Origin: Acinetobacter guerrae
Lineage (GTDB): Bacteria; Pseudomonadota; Gammaproteobacteria; Pseudomonadales; Moraxellaceae
Assembly (NCBI RefSeq): GCF_009372255.1
Contig: NZ_LXGN01000001.1
Coordinates: forward strand, 62,001 to 126,000
Reading direction: 5' to 3'
Length of the DNA stretch: 64,000 bases
Each line of letters opens with the position of its first letter. Position 1 is the first letter of the stretch. Below are positions 44,382 through 59,886 of the stretch, piece by piece. The notes under the pieces are model-generated. The model was not told the DNA's origin, did not search any database, and saw only the letters and a list, made by a program, of their open reading frames with translations. The position numbers and the translations under genes are program-made.

Positions 44382-45101
44382 CTATAGAGTCTGTTGCGAT
44401 GCCAATATCAAACGTGCTAGTTCTAAATCATCTGCATACGTGATTTTAATATTATCTGAACGCCCTTGCACAACATCAACAGAAACTCCTGCATGTTCAA
44501 GTGCGCTAGCTTCATCTGTGATATTGATTTTATCCATAAGAGCCTTCTCAATCGCAGCTCGAAGTACACCTAATTTGGCCATTTGCGGTGTTTGTGCTTG
44601 CCATAAGTGATCACGGCTCACCGTATTTTGAATGTGTTGTTCACTCACAAACTTTAAAGTATCGCGCACTGGAATTGCCAAAATAGCAGCAGTGTCATGT
44701 TCAATACAATAATTCGCTAACTGTTTGAGATTTTCAGCACTCACACATGGACGCGCAGCATCATGCACCAAAACATAATCATCATCCGATGCCAGATCTT
44801 TTAAATAATGCAATGCATTTAAAACTGAATCTACACGCTCAGCCCCACCCACACAGAAATGAGCTTTTTCAGGTGCTTTAAAACTCAGATTTTTTGCGAC
44901 TGTATCCTGCTCACCAATTGCTAATACATAACCCGCTAAAGGCAATGTATTCAACCGATCAATCGTATATTCGAGTACTGTTTTGTCTTGAATCGTTTGA
45001 TATTGTTTAAGCAGGGTTTTAGAAAAACGACTTCCAGAACCCGCAGCAGGAATCACTGCCCATAATTTAATCTGGGACATCAGGATTTGGCGGGGTTTCA
45101 T
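44382..45101 (-). CDS. ispD: 2-C-methyl-D-erythritol 4-phosphate cytidylyltransferase IspD
   Basis: The 239-residue enzyme makes CDP-methylerythritol in the MEP isoprenoid pathway. The CTP-binding motif is VIPAAGSGSRF, and VHDAARPCV and GRSDNIKITYADDLELA are family signatures. The start overlaps the end of ftsB. The Met at residue 8 (45080) could be used instead. The arrangement eno-ftsB-ispD is conserved in gamma-proteobacteria. Confidence 0.94.
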   Translation of the reverse strand: MKPRQILMSQIKLWAVIPAAGSGSRFSKTLLKQYQTIQDKTVLEYTIDRLNTLPLAGYVLAIGEQDTVAKNLSFKAPEKAHFCVGGAERVDSVLNALHYLKDLASDDDYVLVHDAARPCVSAENLKQLANYCIEHDTAAILAIPVRDTLKFVSEQHIQNTVSRDHLWQAQTPQMAKLGVLRAAIEKALMDKINITDEASALEHAGVSVDVVQGRSDNIKITYADDLELARLILASQQTL

Positions 45102-45456
45102 TGGTTTCCAAGTCTACTTTAGCATTTGGATCAATATAAATCGGTTTGTAATGGGTACTAATTGTACTCATTTGTACAAAAGTCTCACGAGGCTTAATCA
45201 GACCTAAATCTAAACGTGCATGTTCTTCAATGGCTTCACTGCCATTTTTTAGATCAAACACTTCTGCCGCTAAAATACGGTTTCGTTCTTTCAATTCTTC
45301 GTTTATTTCAGCTTGTTGTGTAATTTGCTGACGTAAAGTTTGGTGAGCAAAGTAACCACCTTCACCCCACCAGAAACTGTACTGAAGACCCGTCACCAGA
45401 ACGATGACGAGTAACAGTATCAATTTGCTCGAAGTCGATTTAAATACTTCTAACAT
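45067..45456 (-). CDS. ftsB: Cell division protein FtsB
   Basis: The protein of about 129 residues has one membrane helix (LILLLVIVLVTGLQYSFWW) followed by a coiled coil (QQITQQAEINEELKERNRILAAEVFDLKNG) and EEHARLDLGLIKPRETFVQ, the FtsB signature. It joins FtsL and FtsQ in the divisome. The start at 45456 follows TTGGA. The ATG at 45465 would add three residues. The C-terminal tail is longer than in E. coli FtsB. Confidence 0.9.
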   Translation of the reverse strand: MLEVFKSTSSKLILLLVIVLVTGLQYSFWWGEGGYFAHQTLRQQITQQAEINEELKERNRILAAEVFDLKNGSEAIEEHARLDLGLIKPRETFVQMSTISTHYKPIYIDPNAKVDLETNETPPNPDVPD

Positions 45457-45468
45457 AGCATCCAAAGA

Positions 45469-46800
<1,332 letters not shown>

Positions 46801-46858
46801 TTATATTGGACTACGATTAAACCTGTCTTTATCGTAGATCCTCAAACTATTAAAAAAC

Positions 46859-47716
<858 letters not shown>

Positions 47717-47741
47717 TTAAACTTCCTAGTTTATGCGCCGA

Positions 47742-49445
<1,704 letters not shown>

Positions 49446-49605
49446 CTATAAAGCAAAGTCAATCCGCCGCAATTCATAGAACAATAAACAATTGGTTATT
49501 CTATCAGCATTTTCGATAAAAATTTAGGTATCACGACTAGGATTTTCAATCTTATATTTGCTGTTATAATGGTTGTACCTCGATTAATCATAGATTTGTG
49601 CAAGT

Positions 49606-50049
49606 ATGAATAAGAAACTTTTAATTTGTGGCATGATTGCAACAGGTCTCCTTTTAACTGCATGTGTTAAAAAAGAACCGCCTAAAGAAGAAGAGCAAGA
49701 AAAAGTTGAAACAACGACTCAGGAGCAACCTCAACAACCTGCCGAGTTTAAATCTCTTGATAGTGCAGGAACTCAACAGGAAATCCCGACTCAGGTTCAG
49801 GTAGAACGCGAAGAAACGCCACACACGACAACTGAAGTTCGTCGTGAAGTAATTTCAGCATCTACGCCAACTGAAACAAACACACCGGTTCAACAACCGA
49901 AGAAAGAAGAAATGAAAGCTGAATCAGTCAAACCAGCAGCGGAACAAGTTGCTTCGACTAAAGCAAATAGCAGTAGTAGCAGTTCTCAAAGTGAAGATGA
50001 TGCTGTTGCCGCCGCCATTGCAGCAGCTACACCTGCATTAAAAAACTAA
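49606..50049 (+). CDS. Small low-complexity lipoprotein, function unknown
   Basis: The 147-residue protein has a lipoprotein signal peptide with lipobox LLTAC (Cys at residue 20). The mature part is rich in Glu, Gln, Thr, Pro, Ser and Lys, has no predictable fold, and ends in an Ala-rich segment (DDAVAAAIAAATPALKN). Such tails often act as spacers in the envelope. I do not recognise a family. A strong terminator follows. Confidence 0.75.
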   Translation: MNKKLLICGMIATGLLLTACVKKEPPKEEEQEKVETTTQEQPQQPAEFKSLDSAGTQQEIPTQVQVEREETPHTTTEVRREVISASTPTETNTPVQQPKKEEMKAESVKPAAEQVASTKANSSSSSSQSEDDAVAAAIAAATPALKN

Positions 50050-50064
50050 GTTTTAATGCTGTCT

Positions 50065-50100
50065 AAAAAAGCAGATAAGTCATCCTTATCTGCTTTTTTA
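50065..50100 (+). terminator. Strong terminator after the small lipoprotein gene
   Basis: AAAAAAGCAGATAAG and CTTATCTGCTTTTTT form a long perfect stem with a 5-base loop and a T-run. The A/T symmetry lets it also serve the convergent hydrolase gene. Confidence 0.85.
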
Positions 50101-50132
50101 TTGGGCTAAATCTAAAAACAATGATATGAAGT

Positions 50133-51224
50133 CTAATAATGTTTCAAAAAATCTGCCATCAATCTTGCTGCCCATGATCGGGTATTAAATCCCTCATAAA
50201 AACCGCAATGACTGCCTTTTTTTGTGGTGATCACCGCAATGTTGTCCATCTGCTGAATCACGTGTTTGTAAGGTTCTAAATTTTTAATCGAACATACAGG
50301 ATCATCTTCTGCATTTAAAATAATGAGTGGGATTTTGACATTTTCAAATACATAAATAGGGTTAATAGCTTGGCAATAACTTTGATAATCCTGAAACCCA
50401 GCCATTTCATAATATTCTTTTTCGAATTCTTCGAGTGTTGTGCTTGCCAAGACTTTTTTGAGTGAAGCCGTGTGACTCCATGTCTTTTGATAAGGATGAA
50501 TAAAATTTTTAAATAATTTTTTGGTCATCATCTTGCTATAAAAAGGATGTACATTTTTAAAGCCAATTTCTGTGTTATAGCCTGGACACATTGCAAAGGC
50601 TGCCTTAAATGGCGTATTTGTACCTTGCTCACCAAGATAACGCACCAAAAGACCAGTTCCCGCGGAAGAACCTACGGCGTACAAATCTGATGTTGGGAAT
50701 AGATTGTGAATATGAATAAGTTGTTCTTTAAGGTCATGGGTTGATCCAAAAAGTGAAATTTGCGGTATAGGCATGGGTAAACCCGCATGTCCGCGCCGTA
50801 AGCATAATGCAATTCGCCAACCTGTATACTCATGCAGATCTTTTACCAGTTCACGCATACTTTCAGGTGTTCCTGTAATGGTATGCATGACCACGATTGT
50901 CGGGGTTTCAGGCGCCAGATCATAACCATACCAAGCAATCGCAGTTACACCACCATCCTGCATGGTGAGTTGATCAATACGGTCATAATTTAACTTTATG
51001 GTTTTTTTACGAATAATATCAAAATAGAGTAAATGGACATGGGTATTACTCAGCCACGGGGTTGGTCGATATTTTTGCTTTAATTGAGGGAGTTTTTCCA
51101 AAACATCTTTAATTTTTCCTTTCGGATCATAATAGATTTTTGGTGGTTCTGCACCCAGTACCGCATCGTAAAAGTTTGAACCCAAAACCTTTATTTTGTT
51201 TAAAATCGAAATGCCCATATCCAA
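50133..51224 (-). CDS. Alpha/beta hydrolase, YheT/ABHD1-3-like
   Basis: The 363-residue protein resembles YheT-type hydrolases: PTPWLSNTHVHLLYFD near residue 56, VVMHTITGTPESMRELV, a nucleophile elbow VGSSAGTGLLVRYLGE and a C-terminal KGSHCGFYEG with the catalytic His. The usual YheT segment is GxSxGG; here it is GSSAGTG, still compatible with activity. Start 51224 is a TTG at good distance from AGAGG; an ATG lies six bases further on. Substrate unknown. Confidence 0.8.
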   Translation of the reverse strand: MDMGISILNKIKVLGSNFYDAVLGAEPPKIYYDPKGKIKDVLEKLPQLKQKYRPTPWLSNTHVHLLYFDIIRKKTIKLNYDRIDQLTMQDGGVTAIAWYGYDLAPETPTIVVMHTITGTPESMRELVKDLHEYTGWRIALCLRRGHAGLPMPIPQISLFGSTHDLKEQLIHIHNLFPTSDLYAVGSSAGTGLLVRYLGEQGTNTPFKAAFAMCPGYNTEIGFKNVHPFYSKMMTKKLFKNFIHPYQKTWSHTASLKKVLASTTLEEFEKEYYEMAGFQDYQSYCQAINPIYVFENVKIPLIILNAEDDPVCSIKNLEPYKHVIQQMDNIAVITTKKGSHCGFYEGFNTRSWAARLMADFLKHY

Positions 51225-51391
51225 TAACGACCTCTAACGATGCGTAAAGTGTTTGTGTCATCAACTATGACCAACTACCCTCAAGTCACATAATTTCATT
51301 TGATTAAATAAAGACTGTGATGGTGGCCAATAAATTTCTAGCCTAACAATTTTAATCACATCTTGAAAATATCAAAATTGCTTAGGCTCAT

Positions 51392-51799
51392 TTAATTTGG
51401 TTGATACTTCGCAAATCTTGCACCCATTTTCTCTGCCAACGCAGCCAAACCACTCATTGGACGAATCATCACTTCAAATTCAACAATTTTACCTTGTTGA
51501 TTAAAACGAATCATATCAATCCCTTTTAAGGATTTACCGCTAACATTGGCAGCAAATTCCAATACCACGCTTGCACCATCTTCAGTATAAAATTCACGGT
51601 GATACGTAAAGTCTTCAAAAACCTGAACAACATTGGTTAAAATAAAAAAAACCACATGTTTCCCTTCATAAGGTTTATAGGCAACAGGTGAACGAAACAC
51701 GACATCTTCAGCCAATAAATAATTTAAATCGGATAAATCTCCAGACTTGACCATTTGATGCCATTTTTCTAAAGATTGTTTAGTAATTTCAAGTGTCAT
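51392..51799 (-). CDS. NTF2-like (SnoaL-type) protein
   Basis: The 135-residue protein has the NTF2/SnoaL cone fold pattern: an N-terminal helix with WHQMVKSGDLSDLNYLLAEDVVFRSP, VVFFILTNVVQVFEDFTYHREF, and strands ending in GKIVEFEVMIRP. It may be an isomerase, hydratase or binding protein. It lies 64 bases downstream of the dienoyl-CoA reductase-like gene and is probably co-transcribed, which suggests a role in the same lipid or xenobiotic pathway. Confidence 0.75.
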   Translation of the reverse strand: MTLEITKQSLEKWHQMVKSGDLSDLNYLLAEDVVFRSPVAYKPYEGKHVVFFILTNVVQVFEDFTYHREFYTEDGASVVLEFAANVSGKSLKGIDMIRFNQQGKIVEFEVMIRPMSGLAALAEKMGARFAKYQPN

Positions 51800-51863
51800 G
51801 ATATTTTCCCTTTTTCATGCATAAAATTCAGGGCATTTTCTCTAGGAAAATGCCCGATATGAT

Positions 51864-53918
<2,055 letters not shown>

Positions 53919-53921
53919 TTA

Positions 53922-53979
53922 ATGCAACTTGTTGCATAAATATATAATCAAATTTTATTTTTTATGCAACTTATTGCAT
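53922..53979. promoter_or_regulatory. Twin operators between the reductase gene and padR-type gene
   Basis: ATGCAACTTGTTGCAT (53922-53937) and ATGCAACTTATTGCAT (53964-53979) are nearly identical palindromes with centres 42 bp apart, four helical turns, so both face the same side of the DNA. They lie in the divergent gap next to a PadR-family gene, whose relatives bind ATGYAA-N-TTRCAT-like palindromes. Confidence 0.7.
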
Positions 53980-54011
53980 AATCTTATCAGTCACAAAATG
54001 TTTGGATTGCC

Positions 54012-54554
54012 ATGTCACTGTCTCACGTTTTACTCACCAGCTTATTGGAAAAACCAAGTACAGGTTTTGAGTTAGCACGTCGTTTTGATCGTTCCATGGG
54101 CTTTTTCTGGAATGCAAGTCATCAGCAAATTTATCGTGAGCTGAATAATATGTTAGGCAAAGGCTGGATTTCGACAATTGAAGAAGAAAACGAACATAGT
54201 CGTAAAAAAACTTATCAGGTTGAGCAACCAGGACGCGTTGAACTGGCAGATTGGTTGATTCAAAAAAGTGAACCTGCCCAATTACGTGAAGATCTTATGG
54301 TTCGATTACGTGCCGAAGCACAGTTAGGTGGAAATCAAATTATTTTAGAACTAGAACGCCATTTATTCTTACATAAAAATAAACTGGAAATTTACCAAAC
54401 TATGTACGATAAAGACTTCAAAAATCAGACTAAGCAAGATCGAGTTTTATTTATTCATAAAAAAGTGCTAGAACTTGGAATAAACTTGGAAAAAGGCTGG
54501 ATTGACTGGCTTGAAGATGTTATTCCACAACTTAAACAATTTGAAAATATTTAA
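54012..54554 (+). CDS. PadR-family transcriptional regulator
   Basis: The 180-residue protein has the PadR winged helix (SHVLLTSLLEKPSTGFELARRFDRSMGFFWNASHQQIYREL) and a C-terminal helical dimerisation domain. PadR proteins are repressors released by small aromatic or fatty ligands. It is divergent from the reductase gene, with twin palindromes between, and is followed after 29 bases by an alpha/beta-hydrolase gene. It probably represses both transcription units. Confidence 0.9.
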   Translation: MSLSHVLLTSLLEKPSTGFELARRFDRSMGFFWNASHQQIYRELNNMLGKGWISTIEEENEHSRKKTYQVEQPGRVELADWLIQKSEPAQLREDLMVRLRAEAQLGGNQIILELERHLFLHKNKLEIYQTMYDKDFKNQTKQDRVLFIHKKVLELGINLEKGWIDWLEDVIPQLKQFENI

Positions 54555-54583
54555 ATTCGATTTTTAAATACGAGGAATGCAAT

Positions 54584-55501
54584 ATGCCTTTTTACACCAT
54601 GCCTGATCAGGAACAGTTATTCGTGCGCCGTATTGGGCGTGGAGAACCTGTTTTGGTATTATCTGGGCTTGGCATGGTCAGTTGGCAGTGGCTGCCTTTT
54701 ATTTTCACCAATTTAAATAAATACGAATTTATTATTCCTGACTGGCGTGGTTTCGGACGCTCTAAAAATTGTGCTATTCCACAAAATCTTGATGCTATTT
54801 CCAGTCATTGGCGAGATATTGAAGCATTAATAGAACAATTAAATCTTCAACATTTCATTTTAATTGGATACTCCATGGGCGCAACCACAGCCATGCATGG
54901 TATGCAACATGGCAATCTGGCACAGCATTTGAAAGCGTATTTACATATTGATCAAACACCCAAAATTGCAGTTGACGAATCTTGGCAATTTGGTCTTTTT
55001 GGATCAAGACATGATAATTTTAAATCATTATTGAGTGCCTTAAATGACTTGCTAAATCACTATCCAGATGCGATTTATTTAAATGATCTGCCTTTTGCGC
55101 ATCGTCAGCAATTGGTTCAGCTCTGGTCAAAATTTATTGAACTGCAAAGTAGCAATAAATACAGCCCGATTGTCTTTAAAGTTGCCTTAAACAAGCCACC
55201 TTTACAAAAGTATCTACTGCCAATTCAGCGCATTGATTATTTACACTGGTATGTAAAAAATTATCTGAATCACCAAGAGGATTATCGTCAGGCACTTGCC
55301 CGACTTGATTGCCCAACCACATTTTTTATTGGTCAAAACTCTAGTCTGTATCCTGAGACTGGTCAAACGATCATTGCCAAAAGCGTTAAAAAATCTCGCC
55401 CCGTTTATTTTAAACGTTCGGGTCATACGCCCTTACTTACTGAACCTAAAAAATTCAGTCAGGAAATCCGTAACTTTCTGAATAGACTGGAAACCTCTTA
55501 A
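54584..55501 (+). CDS. Alpha/beta-fold hydrolase
   Basis: The 305-residue protein has the oxyanion stretch LSGLGMVSWQWLPF, DWRGFGRS, the nucleophile elbow IGYSMGATTA and a C-terminal RSGHTPLLTEPKKF with the catalytic His. No signal peptide is seen. ACGAGGAATGC lies before the ATG. As the second gene of the padR unit it may hydrolyse an ester or acyl-CoA connected to the reductase pathway. The substrate is unknown. Confidence 0.83.
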   Translation: MPFYTMPDQEQLFVRRIGRGEPVLVLSGLGMVSWQWLPFIFTNLNKYEFIIPDWRGFGRSKNCAIPQNLDAISSHWRDIEALIEQLNLQHFILIGYSMGATTAMHGMQHGNLAQHLKAYLHIDQTPKIAVDESWQFGLFGSRHDNFKSLLSALNDLLNHYPDAIYLNDLPFAHRQQLVQLWSKFIELQSSNKYSPIVFKVALNKPPLQKYLLPIQRIDYLHWYVKNYLNHQEDYRQALARLDCPTTFFIGQNSSLYPETGQTIIAKSVKKSRPVYFKRSGHTPLLTEPKKFSQEIRNFLNRLETS

Positions 55502-55863
55502 AAAAGCGATGCCGATTAAAATCTAAATCGATGTATTCAGAGTCTCATCCAAATCATTTATACAAAGCTTTACCTTTAGTTAATTCTAAGCTAAACATTC
55601 AACACGATGCTTTATTATTCAAATAATTTGTGATTAAAGAAAATTCATAAATTAACTTAAGATTTTGTTTTTTATTGACTATTTTTACAACAACCACCCC
55701 GTTTTATTTTGAATCCATTTAAATTGTAATTTATTACTATGGATTGCAACTCTGTAACAGGAGTATTCTTAAATAGCTATCTATATATATTTTTATTTTT
55801 TAGGGCAGAAGCTTTGTTTACAAAGTAAATGATATTAGGAATAAATGGACATAGGATATTTAT
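55502..55863. other. AT-rich intergenic region before the MHS transporter
   Basis: This 362-base gap has no credible gene. It contains several T-rich tracts and a TTGACT at 55675-55680 and TTGCAA at 55744-55749 that could be -35 elements of the downstream transporter, but no convincing -10 partner. AGGAATAAATGG precedes the transporter start region. No clear palindrome or repeat was seen. Confidence 0.5.
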
Positions 55864-57159
55864 ATGAGCGAAGTCGTTTATACCAAAGAAGAGAAGAAAA
55901 AACGCGTTTTAGGGATTGTTGGTGCATCCTCTGGTAATTTAGTTGAATGGTTCGATTTTTATATCTACGCTGTATTTGCCATGTATTTCCAGCATGCATT
56001 AACAGCACCAGACATGAGCTCCACTGCGCAAGGCATTTACGTATGGGGTGTATTCGCCGCAAGTTTCTTTATGCGACCAATCGGTAGCTGGTTATTTGGT
56101 CGAATTGCAGATAAACATGGTCGAAAGCAGTCTATGGTTATTTCGATTGCTCTCATGGCAATCAGTTCATTTCTATTTGCATTACTACCCACCTACGAGC
56201 AGGTTGGTATGATCGCACCATTCTTATTACTGTTGGTTCGATTGTTACAAGGCTTATCCGTTGGTGGTGAGTATGGAGCCGTTGCCACTTATATGAGTGA
56301 AATTGCACTTAAAGGTCAGCGTGGGTTTTTTGCATCTTTTCAGTACGTGACCCTTTCAGGTGGTCAATTACTTGCCAGTTTAGTAGGCGTAATTTTACTT
56401 GCGTTTATGAGTGAGCAACAACTCATGGATGGTGGATGGCGTATTCCTTTTGTGATCGGTGGTATTGCCGCCATTATTTCTTTATTAGCTCGAAGTAAAC
56501 TTGAAGAAACGCTTTCCCATGAAGACAGTGAAAAGAAAGAATCAGGTTCTTTGCGCGAGCTTTTCAAAAAGCACTGGGGTACGTTTTTACTTGTTGTTGG
56601 CTATACTTCAGCAGGTTCACTCACCTTCTATGTTCTGACTGTTTATTCAAAAACTTATATTACCAGTTTAGGAATTGATGGTAAGACTGTTGGCTACATG
56701 ATGACCTGTGCACTGTTTGTCTACATGATTGCCCAGCCTGTATTTGGTATGATTTCAGATCGAATTGGCCGCCGTGCATCGATGTTGGCTTTTAGTGCGG
56801 GCAGTGCAATTTTGATCTATCCTGTCATGGTCATTGCGATGCGCCATTTTAGTTATTCACCTGTAATCGTGACTTTGCTACTCATCTTCCTAATGATGTT
56901 CTTGAGTTTCTATACCTCCATCAGTGGTTTGATTAAAGCTGAAATGTTCCCTCCTCATGTACGTGCGCTAGGTGTTGGTTTCTCTTATGCCGTGGCTAAT
57001 GCGATCTTTGGTGGTTCAGCACCTGCCGTTGCCTTACAGTTTAAACAGGCTGGTGTTGAAAATGAATTTTTCATTTATGTCATTGTAATGCTAATCATCT
57101 GTTTCTTCTGTAGTTTTAGACTTCCAAAAGAACCTGAATATTTACATCATGACAAATAA
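55864..57159 (+). CDS. MFS transporter, metabolite:H+ symporter family
   Basis: The 431-residue protein has 12 predicted membrane helices. GNLVEWFDFYIYAVFAMYF in the first helix and RPIGSWLFGRIADKHGRKQ in the loop between helices 2 and 3 are signatures of the MHS family, which includes KgtP (2-oxoglutarate), ProP and ShiA. The exact substrate cannot be read; an organic acid is most likely. A strong terminator follows. Confidence 0.87.
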   Translation: MSEVVYTKEEKKKRVLGIVGASSGNLVEWFDFYIYAVFAMYFQHALTAPDMSSTAQGIYVWGVFAASFFMRPIGSWLFGRIADKHGRKQSMVISIALMAISSFLFALLPTYEQVGMIAPFLLLLVRLLQGLSVGGEYGAVATYMSEIALKGQRGFFASFQYVTLSGGQLLASLVGVILLAFMSEQQLMDGGWRIPFVIGGIAAIISLLARSKLEETLSHEDSEKKESGSLRELFKKHWGTFLLVVGYTSAGSLTFYVLTVYSKTYITSLGIDGKTVGYMMTCALFVYMIAQPVFGMISDRIGRRASMLAFSAGSAILIYPVMVIAMRHFSYSPVIVTLLLIFLMMFLSFYTSISGLIKAEMFPPHVRALGVGFSYAVANAIFGGSAPAVALQFKQAGVENEFFIYVIVMLIICFFCSFRLPKEPEYLHHDK

Positions 57160-57177
57160 GTGATTAAGTAGGTGACT

Positions 57178-57204
57178 AAAATCCGCCTTATTGGCGGATT
57201 TTTT
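57178..57204 (+). terminator. Terminator after the MHS transporter
   Basis: AAAATCCGCC and GGCGGATTTT pair perfectly (10 bp) around loop TTATT and run into further T residues. Confidence 0.85.
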
Positions 57205-57288
57205 CTGCATAAAATCTGACTTGAATATTCATCTTCTTCTTTATACCTTTATATATTCCAATTCAATGTGGATACAGAGGAAAGAAAT

Positions 57289-57984
57289 ATGAAAAAATTG
57301 GTCGTTTTCTCTGGCGCAGGCATGAGTGCAGAAAGTGGCATTAGCACCTTTCGTGACAGTAATGGACTTTGGGAAAATTATCGGATTGAAGATGTTGCAA
57401 CACCTGAAGCATGGCAACGTCATCCTGAAATCGTCCAGCGCTTTTATAATGAACGACGTAAAAGTATTTTAGATGCCGAACCTAATACGGCACATCTATA
57501 TATTGCCCAACTTGAACAGTATTATCATGTTCAGGTCATTACACAGAATATTGATGATTTACATGAACGTGCAGGCTCAAGAAATGTACTACATTTACAT
57601 GGCAATATTCGTTTAGCAAAAAGTTCTGGGCCAACAGCACAATTTACTCAAGATTATTATCCAATTGAAGGTTGGCAACTTGATTTACAGCGCGATCAAT
57701 GCCCTGAAGGTTATCCGCTTCGCCCTCATGTTGTGTGGTTTGGTGAAGCTGTTCCCGCTTATGAGGATGCGATTCAAAGTTTACAAGACGCTAATATTTT
57801 TATTGTGATTGGTTCGACTTTAAGTGTTTATCCTGTGGCAGGTCTCATTCATGAAATTCCAACCAACTGTGAAGCATTTTATATTGATCCCAAAGCTGAT
57901 TATTCGAGAGTGCCATCTCAGTATCATTTAATTGCAAAAACTGCATCTGCGGGAATGAAACAACTTTATGATCAACTCAAATAG
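57289..57984 (+). CDS. cobB: Sirtuin-type NAD-dependent deacylase without the usual zinc site
   Basis: The 231-residue protein has the sirtuin NAD-binding motifs FSGAGMSAESGISTFRD, TQNIDDLHERAG and the catalytic His in LHLHGNIR, followed by RPHVVWFGEAVP. Where sirtuins have two CxxC pairs for zinc, the segment after LHLHG has only one Cys (DQCPEG). It would remove acyl groups from protein lysines, with product O-acyl-ADP-ribose. AGAGGA fixes the start at 57289 rather than an in-frame GTG at 57268. Confidence 0.85.
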   Translation: MKKLVVFSGAGMSAESGISTFRDSNGLWENYRIEDVATPEAWQRHPEIVQRFYNERRKSILDAEPNTAHLYIAQLEQYYHVQVITQNIDDLHERAGSRNVLHLHGNIRLAKSSGPTAQFTQDYYPIEGWQLDLQRDQCPEGYPLRPHVVWFGEAVPAYEDAIQSLQDANIFIVIGSTLSVYPVAGLIHEIPTNCEAFYIDPKADYSRVPSQYHLIAKTASAGMKQLYDQLK

Positions 57985-58367
57985 GGTTAATTTCTTTTTT
58001 TTAATGAAAATTACCTTCTATTTTCAATTTTCATACACCTTTTGACTATTATTTCAGCAATACAAAATAACATTATCGTTCATATTATCGGCACAATGAT
58101 GGAAATTTATACTATCTCTGCTTAATTGATCATCTATTCTTAAAACACAATCAAGAAAAATTTTCTAATATATTGAAATTTAAAAGATATTAAACAAAAA
58201 ATTTAGACAAGTTATTTTTACACAAAATTACATAAAATATACTTAAAATTAACAGTTATTATTTTGGCATCCATGTTTGAATCAACGCCTTATTTTTAGG
58301 CAACCAAATTTTTTGATCGGACTGGTTGATTACTCGCGTAAATGCACATAAGGATAGGTCCCCACAC
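57985..58367. other. Very AT-rich region before putP
   Basis: This 383-base gap carries no credible gene. It is dominated by A/T tracts, with several candidate -10 elements (for example TATACT near 58238) but none with a good -35 partner. TTGACT at 58037-58042 is another candidate. AAGGATAGG lies before putP. It probably holds the putP promoter and regulator sites that I cannot define. Confidence 0.5.
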
Positions 58368-59861
58368 ATGAATTCTATCAATCCAACCATTATCACGTTT
58401 ATATTCTACATCGTGGCAATGGTCTGTATTGGTCTCTATGCTTACAGAGCAACAAGAGACTTTTCAGATTATATTTTAGGTGGTCGAAGCCTCGGTAGCT
58501 TCGTTACTGCATTATCAGCTGGCGCGTCAGATATGAGTGGCTGGTTACTCATGGGTTTACCAGGCGCGATTTACCTGTCTGGACTTTCAGAAGCTTGGAT
58601 CGCCATTGGTTTAATTATTGGTGCATGGCTCAACTGGTTATTTGTCGCGGGTCGCTTACGTGTACACACAGAAGTTCAATTCAATTCATTGACTCTCCCA
58701 GATTATTTTACCAATCGTTTCAATGACACCAAAAAATTATTACGTGTCTCTTCTGCTCTCATCATTTTGATTTTCTTTTCAATTTACTGTGCTTCAGGCA
58801 TGGTTGCAGGTGCGCGTTTATTTGAAACCATTTTTGGTATGGATTATCACACCGCTTTGTGGGTCAGTGCGATTGCAACAATCAGCTATGTCTGTATTGG
58901 TGGCTTTCTGGCGATTAGCTGGACGGATACTTTTCAGGCTGGCATGATGTTTTTTGCATTGATGCTCACTCCTATTTTTGCTTATCTCGCTATTGGTGAT
59001 GGTCAGCAACATGTTGCTCAGTTGATTGATGCCGCTCGTCCTCATGCTTTTAACATGGTTTCAGGGGTGAGTTTTATTGCCATCATTTCTGCAACTGCTT
59101 GGGGCTTAGGCTATTTTGGTCAACCACATATTCTGGTTCGCTTTATGGCAGCAGACTCGGTGAAATCTATTCCAGCGGCACGCCGTATCGGCATGTCTTG
59201 GATGATTTTATGTCTAGGTGGTGCAGTTGGTGCAGGCTTCTTTGGAATCGCTTTTTTTCAGGCCCATCCAGAGCTTGCAGGCAATGTCGGCAAAAACTCA
59301 GAACTTGTATTTATGGAGCTAGCACAGATTTTATTTAATCCGTGGGTCGCAGGCATTATCATGGCAGGTATTTTATCTGCGGTCATGAGTACGCTAAGTT
59401 GTCAACTTTTGGTGTGTTCAAGCACCCTAACCGAAGATTTTTACAAAGCTTTCTTGCGTAAAAATGCCTCTCAAAAAGAATTGGTTTGGGTCGGTCGTTT
59501 GATGGTTCTGGCGATTTCAGTGTTTGCCATTATTTTGGCAAGTAACCCTGAAAGTAAAGTTCTCGGTTTAGTGGCTTATGCATGGGCTGGTTTTGGTGCT
59601 GCATTTGGCCCATTGATTATCTTGTCATTGTTCTGGAAACGCATGACTTTAAACGGCGCTTTAGCTGGCATGATCGTTGGTGCTGTTGTGGTTATTGGCT
59701 GGAAAAATCTATTTGCTTCAACCGGTATTTACGAAATTATACCTGGATTCATTTTAGCAATGATTACGATTGTCGTGGTGAGCTTGTTAGGTAAACAACC
59801 TGGCAAAGAAGTCACTGACCGCTTTGAAGAAGCAGATCGTCTGTACCATGAATCCACATAA
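58368..59861 (+). CDS. putP: Sodium/proline symporter PutP
   Basis: The 497-residue inner-membrane protein imports proline with sodium. It has about 13 predicted helices and PutP-typical motifs: RATRDFSDYILGGRSLGSFVTALSAGASDMSGWLLMGLPGA and GYFGQPHILVRFMA. AGGATAGG precedes the ATG at 58368; a TTG at 58326 would add 14 residues without support. It stands next to the Lrp-type regulator and putA, forming the proline-use locus. It contains one copy of the word CTTAGGCTATTTT. Confidence 0.94.
   Translation: MNSINPTIITFIFYIVAMVCIGLYAYRATRDFSDYILGGRSLGSFVTALSAGASDMSGWLLMGLPGAIYLSGLSEAWIAIGLIIGAWLNWLFVAGRLRVHTEVQFNSLTLPDYFTNRFNDTKKLLRVSSALIILIFFSIYCASGMVAGARLFETIFGMDYHTALWVSAIATISYVCIGGFLAISWTDTFQAGMMFFALMLTPIFAYLAIGDGQQHVAQLIDAARPHAFNMVSGVSFIAIISATAWGLGYFGQPHILVRFMAADSVKSIPAARRIGMSWMILCLGGAVGAGFFGIAFFQAHPELAGNVGKNSELVFMELAQILFNPWVAGIIMAGILSAVMSTLSCQLLVCSSTLTEDFYKAFLRKNASQKELVWVGRLMVLAISVFAIILASNPESKVLGLVAYAWAGFGAAFGPLIILSLFWKRMTLNGALAGMIVGAVVVIGWKNLFASTGIYEIIPGFILAMITIVVVSLLGKQPGKEVTDRFEEADRLYHEST
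59105..59117 (+). repeat. Copy 5 of 13-base word CTTAGGCTATTTT
   Basis: The word lies in putP, in the codons for the motif LGYF. It is preceded by G, and coding constraint may explain it. Confidence 0.4.
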
Positions 59862-59886
59862 TCTTTAAATTTTTTATATTAAAATC

